Positions 1-8,402 of a stretch of 41,171 nt of DNA are shown here, in pieces. Position numbers and translations under genes: made by a program. Numbering within the stretch: the stretch's first letter is position 1; each line of letters opens with the position of its first letter. The notes below the pieces were generated by a model. It was not told where the DNA came from, did not search any database, and saw only the letters and a program-made list of their open reading frames with translations. Source of the stretch: Paenibacillus dendritiformis (lineage in GTDB: Bacteria; Bacillota; Bacilli; Paenibacillales; Paenibacillaceae); assembly GCF_015845845.1 (NCBI RefSeq), contig NZ_LDIG01000112.1, forward strand, positions 1 through 41,171, in the 5' to 3' direction.

Positions 1-158
1 GCTACTGCCGGGCATGGGTTGCCGAAGGGAACAGCCAGCGGGTAAGAAGTGCAAGCGAGTACCGGAGAAACAGACTTAAAAAGTAGATTGGACTACAGGA
101 GTGAAACGAATTTCCCCGAATGGAACCCTAAGTTCCATTGTCCGGAGACATTCCGGAA
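1..158 (+). other. Left-edge region, no assigned gene; two short hairpins
   Basis: No convincing complete gene is visible. One forward frame is open from the window edge to a stop at 84-86 and could be the last 27 codons of a gene that starts outside the window, but I do not recognise it. Just before the structured leader there are two compact hairpins: TGGAAC (121-126) with GTTCCA (132-137), and TCCGGA (141-146) with TCCGGA (152-157). Neither has a T run, so they do not look like terminators. They may belong to the leader or be remnants of a mobile element. Confidence 0.3.
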
Positions 159-256
159 AGTCCAGTCCCAATATTAATTTTCAATATGAAAACTGGAAAT
201 TTTGAAGGCATTCCATGTTCCTATAAAGGACTGGAAAAAGACTCAAAACTGCCTTC
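159..256 (+). promoter_or_regulatory. Predicted pseudoknot leader, copy A
   Basis: Four short segments form two interleaved complementary pairs. AGTCCAGTCC (159-168) can pair with GGACTGG (228-234), and further with GACT (240-243) across an A-rich bulge. GAAGGCA (204-210) pairs with TGCCTTC (250-256). The order 5'S1-5'S2-3'S1-3'S2 is that of a pseudoknot. The same arrangement, with identical stems and similar spacing, lies upstream of the RiPP precursor at 33261-33356. Here it precedes the lipoprotein gene start by about 44 bases, of which 15 are a tandem duplication. It could be a structured RNA leader or a set of repeated protein-binding sites. No known riboswitch consensus was recognised. 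Confidence 0.55.
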
Positions 257-257
257 A

Positions 258-287
258 GGAAATACTATACGAGGAAATACTATACGA
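258..287 (+). repeat. Two tandem copies of a 15-bp unit
   Basis: The unit GGAAATACTATACGA occurs at 258-272 and again at 273-287, followed by GGAG of the ribosome binding site. The duplication lengthens the stretch between the leader's last stem and the lipoprotein start. With one unit removed the distance (about 29 bases) would nearly match the 27 bases seen at the RiPP locus. Confidence 0.9.
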
Positions 288-300
288 GGAGTGAATGGGC

Positions 301-756
301 ATGATGAAGAAGGCAATGTTGGCGCTGTCGCTTTGCATAATGCTTATTTTCGCTGCAGGCTGCGGAAATGGCAACAGCAATGGCGGCGAGCATGCGAGCC
401 ACAATGGCTCCAGCGATCATGGCGGGCACGCGGAGCATGGGCAAGATGGGGTGGTACCAGACTTGATCAAAGTAGACCTGCAGGTTCCTGCGGAAGTGAA
501 AGTCAATGAGCCTGTCACGATTACCGCGCGCGTTACGCAGAACGACCAAGCGGTGGATGATGCGGACACAGTAGAGTTCGAGTATTGGCTGGAAGGGGAA
601 GAGGAGCACGAGCGGGTCGAGGGCTCCTTCACGCAGGATGGTACATATCAATTCGAGCATACGTTTGACAAAGCGGGCACCTACAATGTAATCTCCCATG
701 TAACGGCACGTGACATGCATTCGATGCCAAAAAAGCAATTTGAAGTCAAATCATAA
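301..756 (+). CDS. YtkA-like lipoprotein with His-rich linker
   Basis: This is a secreted, lipid-anchored protein of about 152 residues. The N-terminus is a lipoprotein signal peptide: a Lys-Lys pair, a hydrophobic core and a lipobox ending Ala-Ala-Gly-Cys. A linker rich in His, Gly and Ser follows (HASHNGSSDHGGHAEHG), which suggests metal binding. The rest is a beta-sandwich domain of the YtkA/FixH-like type, with the pattern 'V.VNEPVTITARVTQ' and a closing 'F.KAGTYNVISHVTARDMHSMP'. I chose ATG 301 because GAGGAG (286-291) lies nine bases upstream. ATG 295, only three bases from it, is less likely. The gene sits alone between the pseudoknot-type leader and a strong terminator. The family's function is not firmly known; copper or other metal handling at the membrane is a guess from the His-rich linker. 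Confidence 0.8.
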   Translation: MMKKAMLALSLCIMLIFAAGCGNGNSNGGEHASHNGSSDHGGHAEHGQDGVVPDLIKVDLQVPAEVKVNEPVTITARVTQNDQAVDDADTVEFEYWLEGEEEHERVEGSFTQDGTYQFEHTFDKAGTYNVISHVTARDMHSMPKKQFEVKS

Positions 757-763
757 CGCAGGA

Positions 764-792
764 AGCCCTGTCATGAGGACAGGGCTTTTTCG
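764..792 (+). terminator. Rho-independent terminator of the lipoprotein gene
   Basis: AGCCCTGTC (764-772) pairs perfectly with GACAGGGCT (778-786) around a five-base loop and is followed by a T run. It separates the lipoprotein gene from the convergent mtnD. There is no T run on the minus-strand side. Confidence 0.9.
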
Positions 793-805
793 TATTTATT
801 CACCG

Positions 806-1348
806 TTACGCTTGTTGGAGACTCGGATCCGCATACGGATGGGCTATCCAGCCTTCGGTCTCGATGAACAAGCGAACAGCTACGATTTTGCGGTTGTCCA
901 TTAAAGTAAAATAGTGCGGCTTGTTCTCCGGAACGGAGATGACATCGCCGGCCGACAGTATGACATCCATATAGCCAACGTCATCGGACCCTTTAATCAC
1001 GAAGATGCCATTGCCGGCCGTTATCGCTCTAACCTCATCTTCGGTATGGGTATGAACCTGCTCGAATTTTTTCAACAGCTCTTCGATATTCGGGGTCGCG
1101 TCGGAGAGCGCGATAATGTCCCATGTCCGGTACCCTCTGCGCGCGGCCAAGTCACGGATTTCCTCATCGAATGTATCAAGGATCGCCTGCTTCTCGTCAT
1201 CCGTCAGCACAAATTTGTCTTGCAGGGAGGCGTCTAATTTGTTCGGATTCCAATGCTCATACAGCACGCCTTGCCCCTCCAGGAAATTACGAACATTTTC
1301 TTCTCCTGTGATTTTTTCATTCGTGTTTCGAATCCGAATCTCTGCCAT
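806..1348 (-). CDS. mtnD: Acireductone dioxygenase
   Basis: MtnD acts in the methionine salvage pathway. It is a cytosolic metal-dependent dioxygenase that splits the acireductone to formate and the 2-keto acid precursor of methionine (Fe form). The 180-residue product has the usual length and a cupin fold. The metal ligands are visible: His99, His101 and Glu105 in VHTHTEDEVRAI, and His145 in ENKPHYF. It is transcribed away from metH, so two methionine genes sit back to back. A good sigma-A promoter lies at 1390-1418 on the same strand. No other mtn genes are nearby, so it is a detached member of the pathway. Confidence 0.95.
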   Translation of the reverse strand: MAEIRIRNTNEKITGEENVRNFLEGQGVLYEHWNPNKLDASLQDKFVLTDDEKQAILDTFDEEIRDLAARRGYRTWDIIALSDATPNIEELLKKFEQVHTHTEDEVRAITAGNGIFVIKGSDDVGYMDVILSAGDVISVPENKPHYFTLMDNRKIVAVRLFIETEGWIAHPYADPSLQQA

Positions 1349-1389
1349 ACGCCAATCCCTACTTTCATAATCAGAATAATTGTGATTGT

Positions 1390-1418
1390 ATTATAGTACA
1401 CAGGAAATGAATGGGCAA
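1390..1418 (-). promoter_or_regulatory. Sigma-A promoter of mtnD
   Basis: Read on the minus strand: TTGCCC (1413-1418), a 17-base spacer, then a perfect TATAAT (1390-1395), about 42 bases upstream of the mtnD start. No S-box or T-box sequence is visible in the short intergenic region. Confidence 0.75.
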
Positions 1419-1451
1419 GAGCTTATCGAGTGAAAAGATCGCAAGTCTTTC

Positions 1452-1490
1452 CTAAACGTTGCACTTCTGTTAAACTAGGTTCTAAACGTT
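1452..1490 (+). repeat. Direct repeat CTAAACGTT upstream of metH
   Basis: CTAAACGTT occurs at 1452-1460 and at 1482-1490, exactly 30 bases apart, within 60 bases of the metH start. Three helical turns between copies would fit a regulator binding on one face of the DNA, but the regulator is unknown. Confidence 0.5.
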
Positions 1491-1511
1491 TGACAGAGGG
1501 TGGGTAGAAGG

Positions 1512-4500
1512 ATGAAGAAACCAACATTAGAAGAACGACTTCAAGAGCGCATTCTCATTCTCGACGGTGCGATGGGGACGATGATTCAGCAGGCGGATTT
1601 AACGCCGGAAGATTTCGGAGGCGAACATTTGGACGGATGCAACGAAATGCTTGTACTGACTCGTCCCGACATCATTTCACGAATACACGAACAATACCTT
1701 GAAGCCGGGGCCGACATACTGGAGACGAACACCTTCGGCGCCACCAGCATTGTGCTGGCGGAGTATGATCTCCAAGAACGGGCCCGGGAATTAAATCTCG
1801 CAGCCGCGAAGCTGGCGGTAGAGGCAGCAAAGAAGTTCAGTACACCAGAATGGCCGCGCTATGTGGCAGGAGCGATGGGCCCTACGACAAAAACGTTGTC
1901 GGTGACCGGCGGGGTTACCTTCGACCAATTGGTTGACAGCTATTACGAGCAGGCGTTGGCGCTCATCGAAGCGGGCGTCGACGCGCTTCTGCTGGAAACG
2001 TCTCAGGACACATTGAACGTAAAGGCAGGTTCCATTGCTATTCAACGCGCTATGGAGACGACGGGACAGAAGCTGCCGTTAATGATTTCGGGCACGATCG
2101 AGCCGATGGGAACGACCCTGGCCGGTCAAAATATTGAATCCTTCTACATTTCCCTTGAGCATTTGAAGCCGGTGTCGATCGGCTTGAACTGCGCGACCGG
2201 GCCGGAGTTCATGCGCGATCATTTGCGTTCGCTCGCCGCGATTAGCCGTGCGGCGATCAGCTGTTACCCGAATGCGGGCCTGCCGGACGAGAACGGACAT
2301 TATCATGAGTCCCCGGAATCGCTCGCTTGCAAAATCGCCGCCTTCGCGGAGCAGGGCTGGCTGAATATTGCTGGCGGCTGCTGCGGGACGACGCCGGAGC
2401 ATATTCGGGTCCTGAAAGAGGAATTGGACAAATACGAGCCCCGACGGCAAGCCGGAAGCCATCCGCCGGCCGTATCGGGGATCGAGACGGTCTACATCGA
2501 GAATGAGAGCCGTCCGTACATGGTCGGCGAACGGACGAACGTATTGGGTTCGCGCAAATTCAAGCGCTTAATCCGGGAAGGCAAGATCGAAGAAGCGGCA
2601 GAGATAGCGCGGGCCCAAGTGAAGAACGGAGCCCATGTCATCGATGTATGTCTTCAGGACCCGGATCGGGATGAAGCGGAAGATATGCGCGTGTTTTTGC
2701 AGGAAGTGGTGAAGAAGGTTAAAGTCCCCCTCGTCATTGACACGACGGATTCGGAAGTGTTGGAGCTCGCATTAAAATATACGCAAGGCAAGGCGATTAT
2801 TAACTCGGTGAATCTGGAAGACGGGCTGGAAAAATTCGAGAACGTCGTTCCGTTAGTCCACCGCTATGGCGCATCGCTCGTCGTCGGGACCATCGATGAG
2901 CGCGGGCAGGCGATTGCCCGGGAGGAGAAGCTGGCGGTCGCGAAGCGATCCTATGACATTCTCGTCAATGATTTCGGCATCGAGCCGGAAAACATCATTT
3001 TCGATCCGCTGGTGTTCCCGGTCGGAACCGGCGATGAGCAATATATCGGCTCGGCGAAGGAAACGATCGAAGGCATCCGCCTCATCAAACAGGCGCTGCC
3101 GCGCTGCCAGTCGATACTCGGCATCAGCAATATATCGTTCGGCTTGCCGGAAGCCGGCCGGGAAGTGCTGAACTCGGTCTTTCTGTATGAATGCACCAAG
3201 GCGGGGCTTGACTATGCGATTGTCAATACAGAGAAGCTGGAGAGATATGCCTCCATACCGGACCATGAGCGGAAGCTGTCCGAAGCGCTTCTCTACGACA
3301 CGAATGACGAGACGCTTGCCGAGTTCGTGGCCGCGTTCCGCAACCGTACGGTAGAGAAAAAGGTGAAGACGAACGATCTTCCATTGGAGGAACGGCTTGC
3401 TTCATATATAGTGGAGGGCACGAAGGAAGGACTTATTCCGGATCTGACACTGGCTCTGGAGAAATATTCGCCGCTTGACATTATTAACGGTCCGCTGATG
3501 AAGGGAATGGAAGAGGTAGGCCGCCTGTTCAACAATAATGAGCTGATTGTTGCCGAGGTCCTGCAAAGCGCCGAGGTGATGAAGGCGTCCGTGGCTTTCC
3601 TTGAGCCACATATGGAGAAGAACGAATCGGCGGTCAAAGGGAAAATATTGCTTGCCACCGTCAAGGGCGACGTCCATGATATCGGGAAAAATCTGGTTGA
3701 AATCATTCTGTCCAACAACGGCTATGAAATTATTAATCTCGGGATCAAGGTTCCGCCCGAACAATTGATTGAAGCATACCGCAAGGAAAAGCCGGATGCG
3801 ATCGGGTTGTCGGGCCTGCTGGTCAAATCGGCCCAACAAATGGTGGTGACCGCACAAGATCTGCGGAGCGCCGGGATCGATGTGCCGATTATGGTCGGCG
3901 GGGCGGCGCTGACGCGCAAATTTACGAAAACCCGGATCATTCCGGAATATGACGGGCTTGTTCTCTATGCGAAGGATGCGATGGAGGGGCTGGATCTGGC
4001 GAACAAGCTGATGAATGCCGAAGAACGGCAGCTCCTCGTAGACGAACTGCGAGCGCATAAGGAGCGGCTGGCGAAGGAAGAGGAAGTGGAGCAGAAGCTG
4101 CCGAAGCTGACCCGCGCGGTCCGCTCGGCGATCAAGGAAGCGCCGGTCCATCTTCCGCCGGATCTGGAGCGTCATGTGCTGCGCAACATTCCGGTGCCGC
4201 AAGTCATTCCGTACGTCAATATGCAGATGCTGCTCGGGCATCATCTCGGCATGCGCGGGTCTGTCGAGCAGCGCTTGAAGGAGCGCGATCCGAAAACGGT
4301 CGAGCTAAAGGAGACCGTGGACCGGATTTTGCATGAGGAAGCGGAGAGCGGCGTGCTGCAGGCGAACGCGATGTACCGTTTCTTCCCGGCCCAGGCGGAA
4401 GGGGATTCCATTCATATCTATAATCCGGAGCGGCAGGATGAAGTGCTGCATACCTTCACGTTCCCGCGACAGCAGGTTGAGCCTTATATGTGTCTGGCCG

Positions 4501-4949
4501 ATTTCCTGCGCTCGAAGGAGAGCGGGGTTATGGATTACGTCGGCTTCCTGGTCGTGACGGCCGGGAAGGGAGTCCGCGAGCGTTCGGATGAATTCAAGCA
4601 GCAGGGAGAGTATTTGCGTTCTCACGCGCTGCAGTCGGTGGCGCTGGAACTGGCGGAAGGTCTGGCTGAGCGGATTCATCATATGATGCGGGAAGTGTGG
4701 GGTATCCCTGATCCTGCCGAGATGACAATGAAGGAACGGTTCGGCGCCAGATACCAGGGCATTCGGGTGTCGTTCGGTTACCCGGCCTGTCCGAATCTGG
4801 AGGATCAGGAGCCACTGTTCCGCCTTATGCAGCCGGAGGATATTGGCGTACACTTGACGGAAGGCTTCATGATGGAGCCGGAAGCCTCTGTCACCGCGAT
4901 GGTGTTCGCTCATCCGCAAGCAACATACTTCAATGTGGATAAGGCCTAA
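1512..4949 (+). CDS. metH: Cobalamin-dependent methionine synthase
   Basis: MetH transfers a methyl group from methyltetrahydrofolate through cobalamin to homocysteine, making methionine. All four modules are present in 1145 residues. The homocysteine domain has zinc ligands Cys227 (GLNCATG) and Cys290/Cys291 (GGCCGTT). The pterin domain begins near residue 333 (RPYMVGERTNVLGSRKF). The B12 domain carries the cobalt-binding His722 in GDVHDIGKN. The C-terminal reactivation domain has the SAM-binding motif RVSFGYPACP near residue 1084. I chose ATG 1512 because MKKPTLEERL is the natural family N-terminus and AGAGGG (1495-1500) lies upstream. A GTG at 1500 would add four residues and bury that site. 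The gene stands alone, divergent from mtnD, and ends in a clear terminator. Confidence 0.97.
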   Translation: MKKPTLEERLQERILILDGAMGTMIQQADLTPEDFGGEHLDGCNEMLVLTRPDIISRIHEQYLEAGADILETNTFGATSIVLAEYDLQERARELNLAAAKLAVEAAKKFSTPEWPRYVAGAMGPTTKTLSVTGGVTFDQLVDSYYEQALALIEAGVDALLLETSQDTLNVKAGSIAIQRAMETTGQKLPLMISGTIEPMGTTLAGQNIESFYISLEHLKPVSIGLNCATGPEFMRDHLRSLAAISRAAISCYPNAGLPDENGHYHESPESLACKIAAFAEQGWLNIAGGCCGTTPEHIRVLKEELDKYEPRRQAGSHPPAVSGIETVYIENESRPYMVGERTNVLGSRKFKRLIREGKIEEAAEIARAQVKNGAHVIDVCLQDPDRDEAEDMRVFLQEVVKKVKVPLVIDTTDSEVLELALKYTQGKAIINSVNLEDGLEKFENVVPLVHRYGASLVVGTIDERGQAIAREEKLAVAKRSYDILVNDFGIEPENIIFDPLVFPVGTGDEQYIGSAKETIEGIRLIKQALPRCQSILGISNISFGLPEAGREVLNSVFLYECTKAGLDYAIVNTEKLERYASIPDHERKLSEALLYDTNDETLAEFVAAFRNRTVEKKVKTNDLPLEERLASYIVEGTKEGLIPDLTLALEKYSPLDIINGPLMKGMEEVGRLFNNNELIVAEVLQSAEVMKASVAFLEPHMEKNESAVKGKILLATVKGDVHDIGKNLVEIILSNNGYEIINLGIKVPPEQLIEAYRKEKPDAIGLSGLLVKSAQQMVVTAQDLRSAGIDVPIMVGGAALTRKFTKTRIIPEYDGLVLYAKDAMEGLDLANKLMNAEERQLLVDELRAHKERLAKEEEVEQKLPKLTRAVRSAIKEAPVHLPPDLERHVLRNIPVPQVIPYVNMQMLLGHHLGMRGSVEQRLKERDPKTVELKETVDRILHEEAESGVLQANAMYRFFPAQAEGDSIHIYNPERQDEVLHTFTFPRQQVEPYMCLADFLRSKESGVMDYVGFLVVTAGKGVRERSDEFKQQGEYLRSHALQSVALELAEGLAERIHHMMREVWGIPDPAEMTMKERFGARYQGIRVSFGYPACPNLEDQEPLFRLMQPEDIGVHLTEGFMMEPEASVTAMVFAHPQATYFNVDKA

Positions 4950-4990
4950 CAAGGCTGTCAGCATACTTGGTCCCAAATAACGACTCCGCA

Positions 4991-5036
4991 CCTCCGCACC
5001 GCTTCCTATACTGGCAGGTGCGGAGGTTTTATTTTT
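4991..5036 (+). terminator. Terminator of metH
   Basis: CCTCCGCACC (4991-5000) pairs perfectly with GGTGCGGAGG (5017-5026) around a 16-base loop, followed by TTTTATTTTT. Confidence 0.9.
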
Positions 5037-5145
5037 GTAGGGAAGGGCAGAATCGAACGAAGCGCAGTTGGGTATAGCTTACTACGAATGCACTATCAGT
5101 AACTGAAATTATTTTATATCATTAAGTAAAGGGGGAGACAGGGCT

Positions 5146-6081
5146 ATGGATCTTTATTTTCTCGGCACCGGGGCCGGAATGCCGACTACGCGGCGCAATG
5201 TAAGCAGCCTCGTGCTGCGATTGCAAGAAGAACGGGGAACGTTCTGGATGTTCGATTGCGGCGAAGGAACGCAGCATCAAGTTCTACGTTCTCCATTGAA
5301 GCTTGGCAAGTGCGAGTTCATCTTTATAACGCATTTGCATGGGGATCATTTGTTCGGGCTGCCGGGGCTGTTATCCAGCAGGGCGTATCAAGGCGGGGTT
5401 GATCCGTTGACCGTGTTCGGACCGGCAGGTCTGTGCGAATTCATGGAGACCGCGTTTCGAGTGAGTGATACTCATTTGCCCTATGAGCTGCACATCCAGG
5501 AGATCGAGCCGGGCGAGATCTGGTCCGATGACAGCTTCCGCGTCACCGCGCAGCCGCTGGATCACCGCGTGCCTTCCTATGGATACCGGATTCAGGAGCT
5601 TGCCCGGCCGGGCAAGCTGCGCATCGAGATGCTCGAGCGGATGGGCATCGAACCCGGACCGGTATACGGCAAGCTGAAGCGCGGGGAGGATGTCATGATG
5701 CCTGACGGGCGGCGCATTGCGGCAGCGACCGTCGTTGGAGAACCGATACCGGGGAAAACGATCGCGATATTAGGCGATACGCGGCCATGCGAGAACGCGG
5801 TACGGTTGGCGGAAGGGGCGGATGTCCTCGTTCATGAAGCTACGTTCATGGAGGACAAACGCAGCAGTGCGCATGAGTACGGACACAGCACCGCCGCGGA
5901 TGCGGCCGCCATCGCCCTGAAAGCCGGCGCTGGCAAGCTGGTGCTCACCCACTTCAGCTCGCGCTATAAAGATGAGGAAACGCTGGCCCGTTTGCTGGCT
6001 GAAGCGAGGGCAATCTTCCCCTCCACTGTCCTCGCCGACGACCTGCTCGCTGTACCGCTGGCGACGGAACCGGAACAATAG
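5146..6081 (+). CDS. rnz: Ribonuclease Z (tRNA 3' processing)
   Basis: RNase Z is a zinc-dependent metallo-beta-lactamase-fold nuclease that trims the 3' trailer of tRNA precursors, mainly those lacking an encoded CCA. The 311-residue length is normal for the short bacterial form. The zinc motif HLHGDH sits at residues 63-68 (His63, His65, Asp67, His68), in the expected place. The N-terminus MDLYFLGTGAGMPTTRRN is typical, and a late LTHFSSRY motif supplies further ligands. A GGGGGAGA site precedes the ATG. It appears to be a single-gene unit. Confidence 0.97.
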   Translation: MDLYFLGTGAGMPTTRRNVSSLVLRLQEERGTFWMFDCGEGTQHQVLRSPLKLGKCEFIFITHLHGDHLFGLPGLLSSRAYQGGVDPLTVFGPAGLCEFMETAFRVSDTHLPYELHIQEIEPGEIWSDDSFRVTAQPLDHRVPSYGYRIQELARPGKLRIEMLERMGIEPGPVYGKLKRGEDVMMPDGRRIAAATVVGEPIPGKTIAILGDTRPCENAVRLAEGADVLVHEATFMEDKRSSAHEYGHSTAADAAAIALKAGAGKLVLTHFSSRYKDEETLARLLAEARAIFPSTVLADDLLAVPLATEPEQ

Positions 6082-6286
6082 CTTGGAGCAGCAGCTTCTG
6101 GAAGATCGGCTCCGGGGTTCCGCACTGGACGGCGAGAGCCGCTGAGCCGGCGATTATTTTCCGGGAAAGCGCACAAGTTGACAAAGGATGCGTCTTCCGA
6201 GACGGTACGAGGGAAAGGGATGGAATTTCGACGCCGCTCGACGCGTCGTTCCGTCGAAAATGGACGGATCATTCTAATATCCGGCC

Positions 6287-6315
6287 TTGCAAGCGGAGTG
6301 GCGGTTCTTTACAAT
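6287..6315 (+). promoter_or_regulatory. Sigma-A promoter in the 6082-6387 gap
   Basis: TTGCAA (6287-6292), a 17-base spacer and TACAAT (6310-6315) lie about 70 bases before the oxidoreductase start. The rest of the 306-base gap after rnz shows no gene or terminator that I can support. A frame open through part of it lacks a ribosome binding site and is taken as non-coding. Confidence 0.7.
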
Positions 6316-6387
6316 GGATCAAAGTTGAGTATTTCCCTGGAAGCTGTCGTCAGCGAAGGCCGGGAAGAACGAAAGGTGGAATCCTCC

Positions 6388-7479
6388 ATGCAGAAGCTTG
6401 GTTTCTCTATAGTCGGGTTCGGCACAATCGCCAAAACCCATATGATCGCACTAAGAACGCTGCCGATTGTGAAGCCGCTGCCTGTGGAGCTGGCTCTCCA
6501 CGCGTTGGTCACGAGAAGGCCCGAAGAAGTGGGCGACCAGGCACGGCGAATCGGATTTGCCCATATTACGAATTCGTTGGAAGAGGCGCTTCAGATTGAG
6601 GGTTCCGATGCGGTAAGCATTTGTACGCCGAATGCGCTCCACGCGGAACAGGTCAGAACCGCCGTTGCCTACCGGCAGGCTGTTTATTGCGAGAAGCCGG
6701 TCACGGACAATGCGCAGGCGACGAAACAACTGGTAGAGGAGATACCCGCACAGCACCCGCAGCAGCTCGCCTTTGTCTTTCGTTATCATCCGGCTGTCAT
6801 GCGCATCCGGGCCTGGCTGGAAGCGGGACTTGTCGGCGATGTCCTGCAGTGCAAAATCGCTTATTTGCGCTCTGGATATTTGAGCGAATCGAGGCCTTTT
6901 AGCTGGAGGCTGAGCGACTCGTTGTCCGGCGGAGGAGCTATCACGGATATCGGCGTGCATGCGCTTGATCTGATCCGTCACTGGTTCGGCGATTTCGCGA
7001 GCGTGGATGGCCATGTACATACGTTTGTGCCGGAGCGGCCGAAGACGGCGGGCTCGGAAGAGCGCGTCCCGGTCCATGTCGATGATTGGGCCGTCATGAC
7101 CTATAAGACAGAGAGCGGCGTCCACGGGATGGTGGAAGTGTCCCGGATCGCTTATGGCGCTGATGCGTTCCGAATAGATATCGTTGGTGCGAAGGGAAGC
7201 ATCACCTGTGACCTGGAACGGGATAAGATGCCGTCCCTGCACTTATTGAACGGACAGCATTCCGCGCTCCCCGAACCGGACAGCCTGTACTTGTTGCCGG
7301 ACGAAAAGGCGACGATGGGCGTATTTCAAGACAGCCACTTTGCGGCGCTTCATCATTTCATTTTGCGATTGTCCGGAGATGAACGCTGGCCGGATATCGT
7401 TCCGACCTTGGCGGACGGCAATGCGGTGGAGCAGTGGGTAGATCATGTCATCCGCACCGACCGGGAGCGGCAGGCCTAG
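6388..7479 (+). CDS. Gfo/Idh/MocA-family oxidoreductase
   Basis: This is a cytosolic NAD(P)-dependent dehydrogenase of about 363 residues; family members usually act on sugars or inositols. The Rossmann motif VGFGTIAKTHM begins at residue 8, the catalytic-lysine motif CEKPVTDN is present, and GGGAITDIGVHALDLIRHWFG carries the Asp/His pair of the second domain. I chose ATG 6388 because AAGGTGG (6373-6379) lies eight bases upstream. A frame open back to 6178 would add a non-homologous basic extension upstream of the promoter. The substrate cannot be told from the sequence, and the neighbours are not a sugar pathway. The downstream phosphatase may be co-transcribed. Confidence 0.85.
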   Translation: MQKLGFSIVGFGTIAKTHMIALRTLPIVKPLPVELALHALVTRRPEEVGDQARRIGFAHITNSLEEALQIEGSDAVSICTPNALHAEQVRTAVAYRQAVYCEKPVTDNAQATKQLVEEIPAQHPQQLAFVFRYHPAVMRIRAWLEAGLVGDVLQCKIAYLRSGYLSESRPFSWRLSDSLSGGGAITDIGVHALDLIRHWFGDFASVDGHVHTFVPERPKTAGSEERVPVHVDDWAVMTYKTESGVHGMVEVSRIAYGADAFRIDIVGAKGSITCDLERDKMPSLHLLNGQHSALPEPDSLYLLPDEKATMGVFQDSHFAALHHFILRLSGDERWPDIVPTLADGNAVEQWVDHVIRTDRERQA

Positions 7480-7524
7480 CCATGTCTGCTTACGGCATGC
7501 GGCAGAAAGGAATGGGGAATCATC

Positions 7525-8355
7525 ATGAAAGAGACGAAATGGTATGCTTGCATCGATCTGGATGGAACGATGTATCACGGATCGGCGATGATTGAAGGAG
7601 CGGATGCGCTGATCTCGACACTGCAGCAGCTGCAAATCCCGTATCAGTTCGTGACAAATAACTCGTCGCGCACGCCGGAGGAAGTCGCGGCTATGCTGAA
7701 CAGGCTCGGAATCAATGCGAAAAGTCAGGATGTGCTGACGTCGGCTCAAGCTGCTGCATCGTATATTCTGAAGAAATATCCGGGCCGCCGCGTCTTTATG
7801 ATCGGGGAAAGGGGTCTGGAGCAAGCGTTGACGGATGCCGGCGTTCAATGGACGGCGGATGTGGAGGCCGTATGGAATGAAGAGGTCGATATCGTCGTCC
7901 AGGGAATTGATCGGAGCTTGAGCTATGCGAAGCTGGAAGCGGCCGCAGCGGCAGTTCGCAAGGGGGCGCCCTCGATTCTGACGAATCCGGATCTGATGCT
8001 TCCTTCCGACCGCGGGTTCTCTCCGGGAGCCGGCTCGATCGGTGCTGCGATCCAGGCGGCCTCGGGAGTTGAACCCGTCGTAATCGGCAAGCCGAGCCGC
8101 ATCATTATGGACGCTGCTCTGGAACGGCTGGGCTGCCGCGCGGAGGAAGCCATCGTCATCGGCGATAATATGATGACGGACATGCTGGCGGGCCAGCAGG
8201 CGGGCTGCCGAACGGCGCTTGTCTTGACAGGCATTACGACGGCGGCCAATCGCATGGATTATCAGAAGCGCTCGGGAGTCGATCCCGATCTCATATGCGA
8301 GACGCTGGAGGACTTGCGTCAATGGTTTATGGAACAAACGCAATTTAACGAATAG
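7525..8355 (+). CDS. HAD-superfamily phosphatase, NagD/YutF type
   Basis: This 276-residue cytosolic phosphatase is of HAD class IIA. The nucleophile and acid are Asp11 and Asp13 in CIDLDGTMYHG, motif II is VTNNSSRTP, and the Mg-binding motif is IGDNMMTDMLAGQQAG. Relatives dephosphorylate small sugar phosphates or nucleotides; the true substrate is not evident. GGGGAA just before the ATG supports the start. It follows the oxidoreductase by 45 bases on the same strand. Confidence 0.85.
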   Translation: MKETKWYACIDLDGTMYHGSAMIEGADALISTLQQLQIPYQFVTNNSSRTPEEVAAMLNRLGINAKSQDVLTSAQAAASYILKKYPGRRVFMIGERGLEQALTDAGVQWTADVEAVWNEEVDIVVQGIDRSLSYAKLEAAAAAVRKGAPSILTNPDLMLPSDRGFSPGAGSIGAAIQAASGVEPVVIGKPSRIIMDAALERLGCRAEEAIVIGDNMMTDMLAGQQAGCRTALVLTGITTAANRMDYQKRSGVDPDLICETLEDLRQWFMEQTQFNE

Positions 8356-8402
8356 GCGCTATTAACGCCATTAATTTATTGACATAGGAAGGAAGATGCT
8401 CG

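Noticed and set aside
1-130. Possible group II intron or cobalamin/c-di-GMP riboswitch fragment at the left edge
   Set aside because: Some GGGAA and CCGG strings look suggestive, but the diagnostic conserved cores (intron domain V, B12 box, GEMM core) are absent.
138-509. A 123-codon plus-strand frame running from the leader into the lipoprotein gene
   Set aside because: It overlaps the lipoprotein gene in another frame, starts at TTG inside the leader, lacks a ribosome binding site and resembles no known protein.
1349-1511. SAM (S-box) riboswitch between mtnD and metH
   Set aside because: The 160-base gap holds a promoter and direct repeats, with no S-box core sequence or terminator hairpin.
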